Part shown: positions 6,883 to 17,218 of the stretch, in pieces | Numbering within the stretch: position 1 is the stretch's first letter | How the letters are laid out: every line of letters begins with the position of its first letter | Assembly (NCBI GenBank): GCA_021811205.1 | Contig: JAJZPK010000012.1 | Coordinates: forward strand, 1-22,203 | DNA: 22,203 nucleotides | Direction: 5' to 3' | Origin: Pseudomonadota bacterium | GTDB lineage: Bacteria > Pseudomonadota > Gammaproteobacteria > Burkholderiales > JABEVD01 | Position numbers and translations under genes: made by a program | The notes under the pieces: generated by a model | Seen by the model: the letters and a program-made list of their open reading frames with translations, nothing else | What the model was told of the DNA's origin: nothing | Databases searched by the model: none

Positions 6883-7395
6883 TCAGACGGTCATGATTCT
6901 GGATTCTTCTTCCTGCCTGGGCGGAATATGGAGGAATCTCGAGAGCTCCTCAAGGGCGTTCTTGTACACATTGCGCTTGAATTCGATCACTGAATTCAAT
7001 GGCACCCAGTAATGGCTCCAGCGCCAGGCGTCGAATTCGGGATGCTCCGACGAGCGCAGGCAGACATCGCAGTCACGCCCCACGAGCCTCAGAAGAAACC
7101 ATATCTGTTTCTGCCCCTTGTAGCGGTTGCTCCACTCCCGTCTCACCCAGTTTTGCGGCACTTCGTAGCGCAGCCATTCCCTGGTTCTTCCCAGTATCTT
7201 CACATGATGGGGGGAGAGGCCAACCTCCTCCATCAGTTCACGGTACATGGCTTGTTCTGGCGTCTCTCCGTGCTTGATCCCGCCCTGCGGGAACTGCCAT
7301 GAATGCTGCTTTATCCGTTTGCCCCAGAACACTTCATTCTTCGAATTGCAAAGAATGATGCCGACGTTGGGGCGGTATCCATCGCGGTCTATCAT
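6883..7395 (-). CDS. rppH: RNA pyrophosphohydrolase RppH (Nudix)
   Basis: RppH removes pyrophosphate from the 5' end of primary transcripts and so starts RNase E-dependent mRNA decay. The 170-residue product carries an intact Nudix box at 38-60 (G38, E44, R52-E53, E56-E57, G59) following the family-specific [20 protein letters not shown] opening and HSWQFPQGG. It also has the conserved [23 protein letters not shown] centre ([19 protein letters not shown]). The length is normal. The ribosome site before the ATG is weak (GGGGCCGAGC). It is divergent from proS across 133 bases, an arrangement common in betaproteobacteria. Confidence 0.96.
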   Translation of the reverse strand: MIDRDGYRPNVGIILCNSKNEVFWGKRIKQHSWQFPQGGIKHGETPEQAMYRELMEEVGLSPHHVKILGRTREWLRYEVPQNWVRREWSNRYKGQKQIWFLLRLVGRDCDVCLRSSEHPEFDAWRWSHYWVPLNSVIEFKRNVYKNALEELSRFLHIPPRQEEESRIMTV

Positions 7396-7474
7396 GCTCG
7401 GCCCCGTTCAATTCTCTCAATGCCACAATTCTTTCATATTTTATGGCTTAATGAAAGGCTGAAGAACCTTATTC

Positions 7475-7503
7475 AAAATAGGCTGTTCACGATAAAATAG
7501 GCT
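7475..7503 (+). promoter_or_regulatory. Direct repeat and possible proS promoter
   Basis: AAAATAGGCT occurs twice (7475-7484 and 7494-7503), 19 bases apart. The second copy overlaps TAAAAT (7493-7498), a good -10 match about 30 bases upstream of the proS start. No convincing -35 is seen at 16-18 bases. The repeated decamer on one helical face may be a regulator site or coincidence. Confidence 0.3.
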
Positions 7504-7528
7504 ACTCTTAAAACCATGGACATTCGAA

Positions 7529-9226
7529 ATGCGCACCTCAAGATTCTTCATTTCAACACTCAAGGAGGCACCCTCGGAAGCCGAGCTCGTCAGCCACAGG
7601 CTGATGCTGAGAGCGGGGCTGATCAGAAGGCTTGCAAGCGGGCTGTATACCTGGATGCCCATGGGGCTGAAAGTGTTGAGGAAGGTTGAGGCCGTGGTGC
7701 GCGAGGAAATGGATGCATCAGGCGCGATCGAGCTCCTGATGCCCGCCGTCCAGCCGGCCGAACTCTGGCAGGAATCGGGGCGATGGGAATTCTACGGCGC
7801 GGAGCTTCTAAGGCTCAAGGACAGGCATCAGCGGGACTTCTGCTTCGGTCCTACCCACGAGGAAGTGATCACCGACGTTGCCAGACGCGAGGTGAAGAGC
7901 TACAAGCAGCTTCCGCTCAATTTCTACCAGATCCAGACCAAATTCAGGGACGAGATACGGCCGAGATTCGGCGTGATGCGAGCCCGCGAATTCGTCATGA
8001 AGGATGCCTATTCTTTCCACGCGAATTTCGAGAGCCTCGAGGAGACATACCGCATCATGCATGCGACCTACTGCCGGATTTTCGAGCGGCTCGGGCTCAA
8101 ATTCAGGGCTGTCGCGGCCGACACAGGTTCGATAGGCGGAACCGGTTCGCACGAATTCCACGTGCTCGCCGATTCGGGGGAAGATGCGATCGCCTTCTGC
8201 CCGGATTCGGACTATGCGGCGAACGTCGAGCTTGCCGAGGCCGTCTTCCCCGAAGGAAAAAGGCAGGAAGGGAAAATGGCGCTTTCCAAGGTGCCGACCC
8301 CTGGCGCCAAGACGATAGAGGAGGTCTCGAGCTTCATGGGCGTCGCCCCCGATACGCTCGTCAAATCCCTGCTCGTCATCCAGGATGGCCAGCCGCATCT
8401 GGTGCTGCTGAGAGGGGATCACCAGTTCAACGAGATCAAGCTCGGCAAGATCCTGGGAGATTGGCGCTTCGCAACAGAGGAGGAAGTCGAGCGCTTCATG
8501 GGATGCAGGCCGGGATACATCGGCCCGGTAGGAGCAAAGATTCCCGTGATTGCCGACAGGGCCGTATCGATGATGTCGGATTTCGTCTGCGGTGCCAACG
8601 AGAACGGCCATCATCTCAAGGGCGTGAATTTCGGGCGGGATCTGGATGTGCCGAAATTCGAGGATATCAGGAACGTCGTGGAAGGCGACCCCAGCCCTGA
8701 CGGCAAAGGAAAGCTCGAAATCTGCAGGGGGATCGAGGTAGGCCATATCTTCCAATTGAGGACGAAATATTCCGAGAAACTGCAGGCTTCCTTTCTGGAC
8801 GAATCCGGCAAATCGAGAATCATGGAAATGGGCTGCTACGGCATTGGCGTATCGAGGATCGTCGCGGCTGCGATCGAGCAGAACCATGACGACAAGGGCA
8901 TCTCTTTTCCCGATGCGATCGCCCCTTTCAGGGTCGCGATCGTGCCGATCGGTATGAAGAAGAGCGACATCGTGAGGGAAGCGGCCGAATCGCTCTATGC
9001 AAAACTCATGGAAGCTGGAATCGATGTGCTGCTGGACGATCGGGACGAGCGTCCCGGCGTGATGTTTGCCGACATGGAACTCATCGGCATTCCCCACCGG
9101 ATCGTCGTCGGTGAAAGGGGATTGAAAGAAGGTCAGGTCGAATACCAGGGAAGGCGGGAAGCGGCGGCCAAATCGATTCCCATCCTGGAGGCAGCCGCCT
9201 TCCTCGGGGAATTATGCGCTGCCTGA
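7529..9226 (+). CDS. proS: Prolyl-tRNA synthetase (bacterial type with editing insert)
   Basis: ProRS charges tRNA-Pro with proline. The 565-residue product (E. coli 572) begins [19 protein letters not shown] as expected. It has class II motif 2 ([26 protein letters not shown], about 138-163) and motif 3 ([20 protein letters not shown], about 434-453). Between them lies the insertion domain (about 225-400) that hydrolyses misacylated alanyl-tRNA-Pro, which marks the bacterial type. The C-terminal anticodon-binding domain is present ([12 protein letters not shown] to [23 protein letters not shown]). The ATG at 7529 has only GGA as a weak ribosome site. Its last 13 bases overlap the lytic transglycosylase gene. 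Confidence 0.97.
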   Translation: MRTSRFFISTLKEAPSEAELVSHRLMLRAGLIRRLASGLYTWMPMGLKVLRKVEAVVREEMDASGAIELLMPAVQPAELWQESGRWEFYGAELLRLKDRHQRDFCFGPTHEEVITDVARREVKSYKQLPLNFYQIQTKFRDEIRPRFGVMRAREFVMKDAYSFHANFESLEETYRIMHATYCRIFERLGLKFRAVAADTGSIGGTGSHEFHVLADSGEDAIAFCPDSDYAANVELAEAVFPEGKRQEGKMALSKVPTPGAKTIEEVSSFMGVAPDTLVKSLLVIQDGQPHLVLLRGDHQFNEIKLGKILGDWRFATEEEVERFMGCRPGYIGPVGAKIPVIADRAVSMMSDFVCGANENGHHLKGVNFGRDLDVPKFEDIRNVVEGDPSPDGKGKLEICRGIEVGHIFQLRTKYSEKLQASFLDESGKSRIMEMGCYGIGVSRIVAAAIEQNHDDKGISFPDAIAPFRVAIVPIGMKKSDIVREAAESLYAKLMEAGIDVLLDDRDERPGVMFADMELIGIPHRIVVGERGLKEGQVEYQGRREAAAKSIPILEAAAFLGELCAA

Positions 9227-9813
9227 TCGGGCTGCTGTTACTCTGGGCCTCCTGCGCTTATGCGGGAGACCAGGCCTATGAAGTGCTCTCGGCTAGCGTC
9301 AAGGCAGTGCTGCAGCAATCCGTGAGCGACGAATCGAGTCCGCACATGGTCTTCAATACGCCCGAAGAGGGAATGGCCTGGCTGACCGAAATGTCGAAGC
9401 GTCTCAAGGTTCGCATGCCTGACGACGAAACCAGGACAGATTTCCTGAAGACCGTCCAGTACGAGGCGAGCCGCGCTGGACTCGATCCTCAGCTCGTGCT
9501 CGCGCTCATCCAGGTCGAAAGCAATTTCAGGAAATATGCCGTTTCCAATGCGGGCGCGCGGGGATACATGCAGGTGATGCCTTTCTGGGTGGGCGAGATC
9601 GGCGCGCCGGAACAGGATCTTTTTCAGCTGAGAACGAACCTCAGGTACGGATGCACCATCTTGCGCTATTACCTTGATGTCGAGCACGGCGATCTCTTCA
9701 GGGCGCTTGGCAGATACAACGGCAGCCTCGGGCGACCAGATTATCCGCAACGGGTATCCAGGGCATGGCACGGGCAATGGGCCTACAGGCAGCGCATCGC
9801 GGAGATCAGGTGA
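9214..9813 (+). CDS. Lytic murein transglycosylase (Slt/SLT domain)
   Basis: These enzymes cleave the glycan strands of peptidoglycan to 1,6-anhydro products. The 199-residue protein has a signal peptide (1-17, ending AYA) and an SLT domain over about 83-175: catalytic Glu102 in [22 protein letters not shown] at 118-124 and RYNGS at 167-171. It is a short, single-domain form. A cysteine at residue 14 in the hydrophobic stretch (WASCAYAG) is a possible but poor lipobox. The gene overlaps the proS end by 13 bases and the pirin start by one base, so translation is probably coupled; pairing of proS with a small transglycosylase is known in betaproteobacteria. Confidence 0.93.
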   Translation: MRCLIGLLLLWASCAYAGDQAYEVLSASVKAVLQQSVSDESSPHMVFNTPEEGMAWLTEMSKRLKVRMPDDETRTDFLKTVQYEASRAGLDPQLVLALIQVESNFRKYAVSNAGARGYMQVMPFWVGEIGAPEQDLFQLRTNLRYGCTILRYYLDVEHGDLFRALGRYNGSLGRPDYPQRVSRAWHGQWAYRQRIAEIR

Positions 9814-10637
9814 TGGAAAGGACGCTCGAAAGAATAGTATCGGGACTGGAGACCAGCGACGGTGCAGGCGTTAAGCTGACTCGCCTCATCGGACAGGAGC
9901 TGCATGCAAGGCTCGATCCTTTCCTGATGCTCGATTTCTTCAGAAACATCGATCCTGAGGATTACATCGCGGGTTTCCCGGACCATCCGCATCGCGGGTT
10001 CGAGACGGTGACGCTCATGCTTGCCGGAAGGATGCGGCACAGGGACAACAAGGGGAACGAAGGGCTGCTCGAATCCGGGGGCGTGCAGTGGATGACCGCA
10101 GGACGCGGGATTGTCCATTCCGAGATGCCGGAGCAGGAGGATGGACTCATGGAAGGGTTCCAGCTCTGGATCAACCTGCCTTCGAAAAGGAAAATGTGCG
10201 ATCCATGGTATCGCGACTTTCCCGCATCGGGCATTCCTTCTTTCAGCTCTGATTCGGGCGCGAAAATCAGGGTGATCGCAGGAAAAATCGGCGATGTCGA
10301 AGGGGCGATGGCAAGGGAAGACACGGAGCCGCTCTATCTCGATGTCGAACTGCCTGAAGGTGCAGAGCATGCGGTTTCGATTCCATCGACCCACAATGCC
10401 TTCATCGTTCCCTGCCGTGGGGATGTCGAAGTTTCGGGCAGGATCCTTCCAGAGAAGAGGCTGGGCATACTTTCCAAGGGGGATGGCGTGACGCTGAAGG
10501 CGGATAGGTCTGCTAGGTTCATCCTTGTCGCCGGAAAACCGCTCAAGGAGCCTGTCGTCCAGTACGGCCCGTTCGTGATGAACACGCAGGAGGAAGTTTT
10601 CCAGGCGCTCGCCGATTTCAGGGATGGGCGCTTCTGA
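9813..10637 (+). CDS. Pirin-family cupin protein
   Basis: Pirins are bicupin metalloproteins; some have quercetin 2,3-dioxygenase activity and others act as regulators. The 274-residue product has the pirin N-terminal signature with all four metal ligands in place: His58 and His60 (DHPHRGFETVT), and His102 and Glu104 (GRGIVHSEMP). It also has FQLWINLPSKRKM and a C-terminal second cupin ending NTQEEVFQALADFRDGRF. The start is ATG at 9813, overlapping the transglycosylase TGA by one base and preceded by GGAGATCAGG; an in-frame upstream ATG at 9765 would lie inside the transglycosylase gene and lacks family similarity. The last 20 bases overlap the convergent GGDEF-EAL gene. The native substrate is unknown. 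Confidence 0.94.
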   Translation: MERTLERIVSGLETSDGAGVKLTRLIGQELHARLDPFLMLDFFRNIDPEDYIAGFPDHPHRGFETVTLMLAGRMRHRDNKGNEGLLESGGVQWMTAGRGIVHSEMPEQEDGLMEGFQLWINLPSKRKMCDPWYRDFPASGIPSFSSDSGAKIRVIAGKIGDVEGAMAREDTEPLYLDVELPEGAEHAVSIPSTHNAFIVPCRGDVEVSGRILPEKRLGILSKGDGVTLKADRSARFILVAGKPLKEPVVQYGPFVMNTQEEVFQALADFRDGRF

Positions 10638-12747
10638 ACAGCATGAGCGAAAGCTCCTTCCCGGACAGGGGCTTGGAGATCAGATAGCCCTGGAATTCGT
10701 GGCAGCCCTGACCTTCGAGGAATTGAAACTGCGCTTCATTCTCGACGCCTTCCGCGACAACAGTCTTCCCAAGGCTCTTTCCGAGGGAAATGACGGCTCT
10801 TGCGATCTTGGCGACCTCTTCTTCATGCTCGATTCCAGTGACGAGCGATCTGTCCATCTTGATGATGTCGAGCGGAAACCGTCTCAGGTAGCCCAGGGAT
10901 GAATAGCCCGTCCCGAAATCGTCCATGGCGAGCGTGAAGCCGAGCGATTTGAGTTCGTGCAGGATGCTCAGCGTCTTTTCGCTGTCGCCCATGAAGACGC
11001 TTTCGGTGATTTCGAGCTCGACCGAGAAGGCAGGCAGGTCGGCTGCAGTCATCAGTCTTTCTATCCGTCGCACAATCTCTCTGTCGAGAAAAAGCCTGGG
11101 TGAAAGGTTCACTGCAATTTTCAAGGGGCTGTTCAGCCGCTCGTTCCATTTCGAGGTTGCGGCGAACGCCTTCTGCAGTACAAGTTCGGTGAGCGGAATG
11201 ATGAGCCCCGTTTCTTCCGCGATCGGAATGAAGCGCTCCGGCGAGACGTTTCCCCATTCTGCACTGCTCCATCGGGCCAATGCCTCCAGTCCGAGAATTC
11301 GCCTTTTCGAGTCGACCTTAGGCTGGAAAAAGACATCGAGCTCATCCTGCTCGATGGCGATTCGCAGGGCGTTTTCTATATTCAGCCGCTCGTCGGCAAC
11401 CCGGTTGAGTTCACTGGTATAAAATTGGAAATTGTTTCTCCCCTTGTTTTTCGCGGCATACATCGCCGCATCGGCATGCTTGAGCAGGCTCTGAGCGTCG
11501 TTGCCGTCTTGCGGATAGATTGCGGTGCCCAGGCTCGCTCCGACCTGGAACTCCCTGCCTGACAGCATGATCGGCCTGCCGATTTCGTTCAGCACGCGCT
11601 GGAGCAGCGTGACGATGGAGCCTATCCTGTAATGATCGTTCAGGACCAGGACGAATTCGTCGCCACCCTGCCTTACCACGGTATCGCTCGATCTCAGGCA
11701 TTCCTTGAGACGTGTGGCCACCTCTACGAGCAGGCTGTCTCCAGCGGCGTGTCCGAGGCTGTCGTTGATGAACTTGAAGTTGTCGAGATCGACGAAAACG
11801 ACGGCCAGGAAATAACCCAGCCTGCCTGCCCTTGAAATGCTCTGTTCGAGCATCTTGTGGAGCAGGTTCCGATTGAGGAGTCCGGTGAGCACATCGTAAT
11901 TCGCCTGACGTTCAAGCAGGGTCTGATGGAGCTTGCGTTCGGTAATGTCATGGACCGTTCCTTCGTAGCAGACCAGATCGCCGTTGACGTTGCGCACCAT
12001 GTGGGCATTTTCGGAGATCCATATCTTGCTGGCATCCTTTCTGTAGACTTCCGATTCGAAGTTGGTGACTTCACCGTGAAGCTGCATCTGGTGCCTGAAT
12101 TCTTCTCGTCTGTTTCCGTCCACATACAGCTGGCGCCCGATGTCGGACAACGCCCGAATCAGCTCTTCTGGAGAGGAATAACCGTAAATTCTGGCCAACG
12201 CCGGATTGGCCGAAAGATAATGGCCGTCGATCGTGGTCTGGAAGATGCCGATGGATGCATTCTCGACGAGGTTGCGGTAATAATGTTCCGCATTTCTCAG
12301 CGCCTCCATCGTCTCCCTGTTCATCGTCTCGTCTTCGATGAAGCCTTCGAGAACGAGTTCGCCGTTCTCGTCCTGCACGCCGGCGCCGCGCTCGTGCACC
12401 CATTTCAGAATGCCCGATTTCGTATATATCCTGTAGCGAACCGAAAAGCGCGATCCCATTGATAAGGCCATCCCGATTTCTGCCCTGATTCTTTCCCTGT
12501 CTTCGAAATGGGTGATCGATTCATACGAGACGATTGAATTTCCGATCAGGTCCTGGGGCGCATAGCCCGTAAGATTGAGACAGCCCTGGCTGACGAAGAG
12601 CATGGTCCATTCGTCGTCTAGACGGCAACGATAGACCATCCCGTCGAGATTGTTCACCAGCGTGTCGAGTATTCGCGACGGGTCGACCGGAAGTTCTGAA
12701 TTCAGACTGAGTTTAGTGCGCATATCCATGAAATAAATTTCATCCAT
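10618..12747 (-). CDS. PAS-PAS-GGDEF-EAL cyclic-di-GMP signalling protein
   Basis: The 709-residue cytoplasmic protein has two PAS domains (about 25-140 with a PAC-like end, and 152-272 ending EGTVHDITERK), a GGDEF domain (about 283-445) and an EAL domain (about 455-705). The cyclase motif GGDEF is intact (361-365), and an inhibitory RxxD site (R352-D355) stands five residues before it. The phosphodiesterase domain keeps EAL (488-490), NLS, ELEITES, DDFGTGYSSL (609-618), KMD and EGVE, so both making and breaking of cyclic di-GMP are possible. No membrane helices are seen. The start could be 12747 or ATGs 18-24 bases later; none has a strong ribosome site. It overlaps the pirin gene tail to tail. 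Confidence 0.95.
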   Translation of the reverse strand: MDEIYFMDMRTKLSLNSELPVDPSRILDTLVNNLDGMVYRCRLDDEWTMLFVSQGCLNLTGYAPQDLIGNSIVSYESITHFEDRERIRAEIGMALSMGSRFSVRYRIYTKSGILKWVHERGAGVQDENGELVLEGFIEDETMNRETMEALRNAEHYYRNLVENASIGIFQTTIDGHYLSANPALARIYGYSSPEELIRALSDIGRQLYVDGNRREEFRHQMQLHGEVTNFESEVYRKDASKIWISENAHMVRNVNGDLVCYEGTVHDITERKLHQTLLERQANYDVLTGLLNRNLLHKMLEQSISRAGRLGYFLAVVFVDLDNFKFINDSLGHAAGDSLLVEVATRLKECLRSSDTVVRQGGDEFVLVLNDHYRIGSIVTLLQRVLNEIGRPIMLSGREFQVGASLGTAIYPQDGNDAQSLLKHADAAMYAAKNKGRNNFQFYTSELNRVADERLNIENALRIAIEQDELDVFFQPKVDSKRRILGLEALARWSSAEWGNVSPERFIPIAEETGLIIPLTELVLQKAFAATSKWNERLNSPLKIAVNLSPRLFLDREIVRRIERLMTAADLPAFSVELEITESVFMGDSEKTLSILHELKSLGFTLAMDDFGTGYSSLGYLRRFPLDIIKMDRSLVTGIEHEEEVAKIARAVISLGKSLGKTVVAEGVENEAQFQFLEGQGCHEFQGYLISKPLSGKELSLMLFRSAHP

Positions 12748-12846
12748 CTTGAATATGCAAAATGCATACCAAGCGAATATGCACGTTGGCGCGCCATTTC
12801 ATTGGCAAAAACGCATTTTTTCGGTGAAATATGCACCGGAACGGTG
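12748..12846. promoter_or_regulatory. A+T-rich gap with three ATATGCA repeats upstream of the GGDEF-EAL gene
   Basis: ATATGCA occurs at 12753, 12777 and 12829 in the same orientation, with a further ATGCA-aaa-TGCAT dyad near 12755-12767 and a GGCGCGCC palindrome at 12788-12795. The gap holds no gene. It separates two minus-strand genes, so it should contain the promoter of the PAS-PAS-GGDEF-EAL gene. No clear -35/-10 pair stands out. Confidence 0.25.
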
Positions 12847-12847
12847 C
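12833..12847 (-). terminator. Short hairpin at the end of the thioredoxin-fold gene
   Basis: GCACCG and CGGTGC pair perfectly around a three-base centre, touching the stop codon of the upstream gene. On the minus strand it is followed by ATATTTC rather than a proper T-run. It is at best a weak terminator for the YihY/thioredoxin-fold operon. Confidence 0.3.
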
Positions 12848-13281
12848 TATTTGATGAGGCGCTCGATATCGTCTTTCGTGACGCTGCCTGATCTTGCAGC
12901 GGCAAGATCACCCGAAGGACTGTAGAGGAAGTTTGCGGGAAGGCGGGGAAAATCACCGATCTGGTCGACGATGTCGTCGTTCCCGAGCGCGATCGTGTAG
13001 GGCAGATGGTTCGTCTTGGCGAAGGCCGCGACCGATTTCGCATTCTTCCAGTTCATGACCACGCCAATGACGACGATGTTCTTGTGCGCATTTTGCAGGG
13101 AGACGAGATCGGGAAGCTCGGCTGTCGAATCGGCATCGGTCATCGAAAAGAAATTGACCAGCACCCATTTTCCTCTGTAGTTTGCAAGCCTGATCGGCTT
13201 TCCCGACATGTCGTTGAAAAAGAAGTCATCCGCATGGGCGGGAATGGAAATGAACAACAGGATGAGCAGGATGCGGATCAT
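12847..13281 (-). CDS. TlpA-like thioredoxin-fold protein lacking both catalytic cysteines
   Basis: The 144-residue protein has a signal peptide (1-17, cut after AHA) and then a TlpA/AhpC-TSA-like thioredoxin fold: MSGKPIRLANYRGKWVLVNFF (25-45), the active-site position SMTDADSTAELP (46-57), NIVVIGVVMN, and a cis-proline loop LPANFLYSPSG (114-124). In typical members the active site reads WCxxC; here the two cysteine positions are Asp49 and Ser52, and the whole protein has no cysteine. It cannot be a dithiol oxidoreductase and may act as a chaperone, scaffold or binding protein in the periplasm. It follows the YihY gene by 12 bases. Confidence 0.85.
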   Translation of the reverse strand: MIRILLILLFISIPAHADDFFFNDMSGKPIRLANYRGKWVLVNFFSMTDADSTAELPDLVSLQNAHKNIVVIGVVMNWKNAKSVAAFAKTNHLPYTIALGNDDIVDQIGDFPRLPANFLYSPSGDLAAARSGSVTKDDIERLIK

Positions 13282-13287
13282 GGCAGG

Positions 13288-13296
13288 ATTATATCA
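13288..13296 (-). promoter_or_regulatory. Extended -10 promoter for the thioredoxin-fold gene, possibly leaderless
   Basis: On the minus strand the YihY stop codon TGA leads straight into TATAAT, forming TGnTATAAT, the extended -10 consensus. Six bases (CCTGCC) separate it from the ATG at 13281, so transcription would begin at or within a base of the start codon. No Shine-Dalgarno is visible for this gene, which fits a leaderless transcript. No -35 is evident. Confidence 0.4.
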
Positions 13297-14469
13297 GCTT
13301 CCATGATCCATGGCGTCCAGCGGGATGTTCAGCGCGCCATCGATCGCATCCAATAGCCGCTTGTCGAGTGATTCGGGAAGAGGGGCGATCGGATCGAAGA
13401 CGGTCGTCCTGTAGATGTCGGAGAGCAGGATGCGGTTCGCATCCTTGCCGAGCATCCAGGCGCCATCCTGGGTTTCGCTGGTGAATCCCGGGCCTGCGAG
13501 CACGACAAGCAGGGAAGCGATTTCATCGAAGTGGAGTCCGGTATGTTCGCGCAGCGCTTCGATGGGCATTGCTTTTCCTTCCTGGTGAGCGATGTGGAGG
13601 GCTTCGAGCAGCTTTACTGCATCGTGGAATCGCTTGCCGGGGAAAATCCGTCCCTGGACTTGGCCGTAAAGGGGCAGGCATGCTGTGAAAAGCGCACCGG
13701 AGATCATGATCACCCAGGAGAGATAGATCCAGAGCAGGAAAACCGGGATGCTGGCAAAAGCGCCGTAAACCAGCTTGTAGGTGGTGAAATGGGTGATGTA
13801 CCATCCGAAACCGATCTTCATCAGTTCGAAGGCGAAGCCGGCAAGCAGGCCTCCCATGAAGGCGTGGCGCTTGGGGACGGGTGCATTCGGGACGATGATG
13901 TAGAGCAGGCTCATCGCCGATACGGTGAGCAGGGCAGGGAGTATCTTCAGGAAGAATGCGCCGTGGTGGGCAACACCGGAGGATTGTCCGAGCAGCCAGG
14001 AAGTGATGGAGAGGCTCGATCCGATGAGAAGCGGCCCGATCGTCAGCATGCCCCAGTAGATCAGTATCTTGTGCATCATGCTGCGCTTTCTCGATACCCG
14101 CCAGATCGTATTGAAGACATGGTCGGTGGTGAGCATCAGGGTAAGGGCGGTGGCGATCAGGAAAACGATGCCGAGGGCCGTGAGCCTGGCCGCATTTTCC
14201 GTGAACTGGGTCACGTAAAAGGTGAACATCTTCCCTGCCGACTGGGGAACCAGATTCGAGATCAGGAAGAGTTTGACATGGGCGGTCATGGTGGAAAAGA
14301 CGGGGAATGCCGAGACCAGCGTCAGGGCGACGGTGACGATGGGCACGATGGCGAACAGCGTCGTGAAGGTCAGGCTGCCCGCCGCCTGGAAGCAGCGTTC
14401 CTCGTCGAATCTTCGTGCAAGGAGTTTCAGGAAGGCGAGCGGTTTTTCTATATCCATGACGGCGTGCAT
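13294..14469 (-). CDS. YihY/BrkB ("ribonuclease BN"-like) inner-membrane protein
   Basis: The 391-residue protein has six hydrophobic segments over about 20-270, with the family pattern FQAAGSLTFTTLFAIVPIVTV in helix 1, FNTIWRV after helix 3, FMGGLLAGFAFELMK and VYGAFASIPVFLLWIYLSW in helix 6. The old RNase BN name is considered wrong for this family (PF03631); the transported substrate is unknown. A cytoplasmic C-terminal extension of about 100 residues (DAVKLLEALHIAHQEGKAMPIEALREHTGL) resembles a winged-helix domain, as in other betaproteobacterial members. The start is taken at the ATG at 14469, which has AGGA nine bases upstream; 14505 and 14457 are alternatives. It runs into the thioredoxin-fold gene and diverges from the WrbA-like gene. 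Confidence 0.9.
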   Translation of the reverse strand: MHAVMDIEKPLAFLKLLARRFDEERCFQAAGSLTFTTLFAIVPIVTVALTLVSAFPVFSTMTAHVKLFLISNLVPQSAGKMFTFYVTQFTENAARLTALGIVFLIATALTLMLTTDHVFNTIWRVSRKRSMMHKILIYWGMLTIGPLLIGSSLSITSWLLGQSSGVAHHGAFFLKILPALLTVSAMSLLYIIVPNAPVPKRHAFMGGLLAGFAFELMKIGFGWYITHFTTYKLVYGAFASIPVFLLWIYLSWVIMISGALFTACLPLYGQVQGRIFPGKRFHDAVKLLEALHIAHQEGKAMPIEALREHTGLHFDEIASLLVVLAGPGFTSETQDGAWMLGKDANRILLSDIYRTTVFDPIAPLPESLDKRLLDAIDGALNIPLDAMDHGS

Positions 14470-14472
14470 TGA

Positions 14473-16547
<2,075 letters not shown>

Positions 16548-16581
16548 CGAATTCTCCGGGCTCCTCAACTCACTGAACTTT

Positions 16582-16609
16582 ATATGACAACCGCAACGAA
16601 AGAAAGTTT
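16582..16609 (-). promoter_or_regulatory. Possible sigma-E (RpoE)-type promoter for the degP-like gene
   Basis: On the minus strand AAACTT (16604-16609) and TCATAT (16582-16587) are separated by 16 bases, resembling the RpoE pattern (gAACTT, 16 bases, TCnnA). Transcription would start near 16575, about 28 bases before the ATG. Control of degP by RpoE is established in enteric bacteria; here it is inferred from the pattern only, and two matches of this length can arise by chance. Confidence 0.35.
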
Positions 16610-16642
16610 AAAATAATGTCATTTTAATTCAGACGGTAGAAT

Positions 16643-17131
16643 ATGCGAATCTCGATCATCGCGGCCATGGCAGACAAGCGCATTATTGGCCGAGACAATA
16701 CCCTTCCCTGGCATTTGCCTGAAGATCTGAAGCATTTCAGGAATCTCACCATGGGGCATCACATCCTGATGGGGAGAAAAACCTTCGAATCGATAGGCAA
16801 GCCTTTGCCAGGCAGGGTGACCGTCGTCATCACGAGAAATCCCGATTTTTCCCATCCTGGCGTGTTGCAGGCCTCCTCCATTGAAGCGGCGATTTCACTA
16901 TGCGACGATGACGAAGAAATATTCCTTATAGGCGGCGCGGAAATTTACAGCCAGGCGATCGGGATCGCGGACAGGATGTATCTGACGGAAATACGAGGCA
17001 GTTTCGAAGGGGATGCGCGCTTTCCAGAATACGCCATTGAGGCATGGCGCGAGGTTTCAAGGGACAATCATGTTTCGTCTGCCGGGCTCGAATTCGATTT
17101 CGTCGTTTACGAAAGGAATGGGGCTACTTGA
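16643..17131 (+). CDS. folA: Dihydrofolate reductase
   Basis: DHFR reduces dihydrofolate to tetrahydrofolate with NADPH, for thymidylate, purine and methionine synthesis. The 162-residue product (E. coli 159) begins MRISIIAAMADKRIIGRDNTLPWHLPEDLKHF, with the substrate-binding Trp23 and the catalytic acid Asp28 in place. It has the NADPH-binding HHILMGRKTFESIG (about 39-52), RVTVVITRN and FLIGGAEIYSQAI (93-105). It is a chromosomal-type enzyme; no change at the classic trimethoprim-resistance positions is claimed. The ribosome site is weak (GGTAG). It diverges from the degP-like gene across about 95 bases of A+T-rich DNA. Confidence 0.97.
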   Translation: MRISIIAAMADKRIIGRDNTLPWHLPEDLKHFRNLTMGHHILMGRKTFESIGKPLPGRVTVVITRNPDFSHPGVLQASSIEAAISLCDDDEEIFLIGGAEIYSQAIGIADRMYLTEIRGSFEGDARFPEYAIEAWREVSRDNHVSSAGLEFDFVVYERNGAT

Positions 17132-17156
17132 ACTGATCTTAAGAAAACCATAATAT
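17128..17156 (+). promoter_or_regulatory. Possible promoter for the EAL-HDOD gene
   Basis: TTGAAC (17128-17133), overlapping the folA stop codon, is followed after 17 bases by TAATAT (17151-17156), each matching four of six consensus positions. A start near 17163 would leave a leader of about 55 bases containing a GGGGAGGG stretch (17193-17200). This suggests the EAL-HDOD gene can be transcribed independently of folA. Confidence 0.35.
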
Positions 17157-17218
17157 TCCTTTTGCGTGCCGTAATTTACCGAATTAAAAAAAGGGGAGGG
17201 CTGCTCTGGCAGCCATGC

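Noticed and set aside
7808..9097. Long open frame antisense to proS
   Set aside because: It lies wholly opposite a well-conserved prolyl-tRNA synthetase, is rich in His/Arg/Asp as expected of a shadow frame, and has no recognisable domain.
9765..9812. Upstream ATG start for the pirin gene
   Set aside because: The extra 16 residues lie inside the transglycosylase gene and do not match pirins; the ATG at 9813 has a good ribosome site and a coupled overlap.
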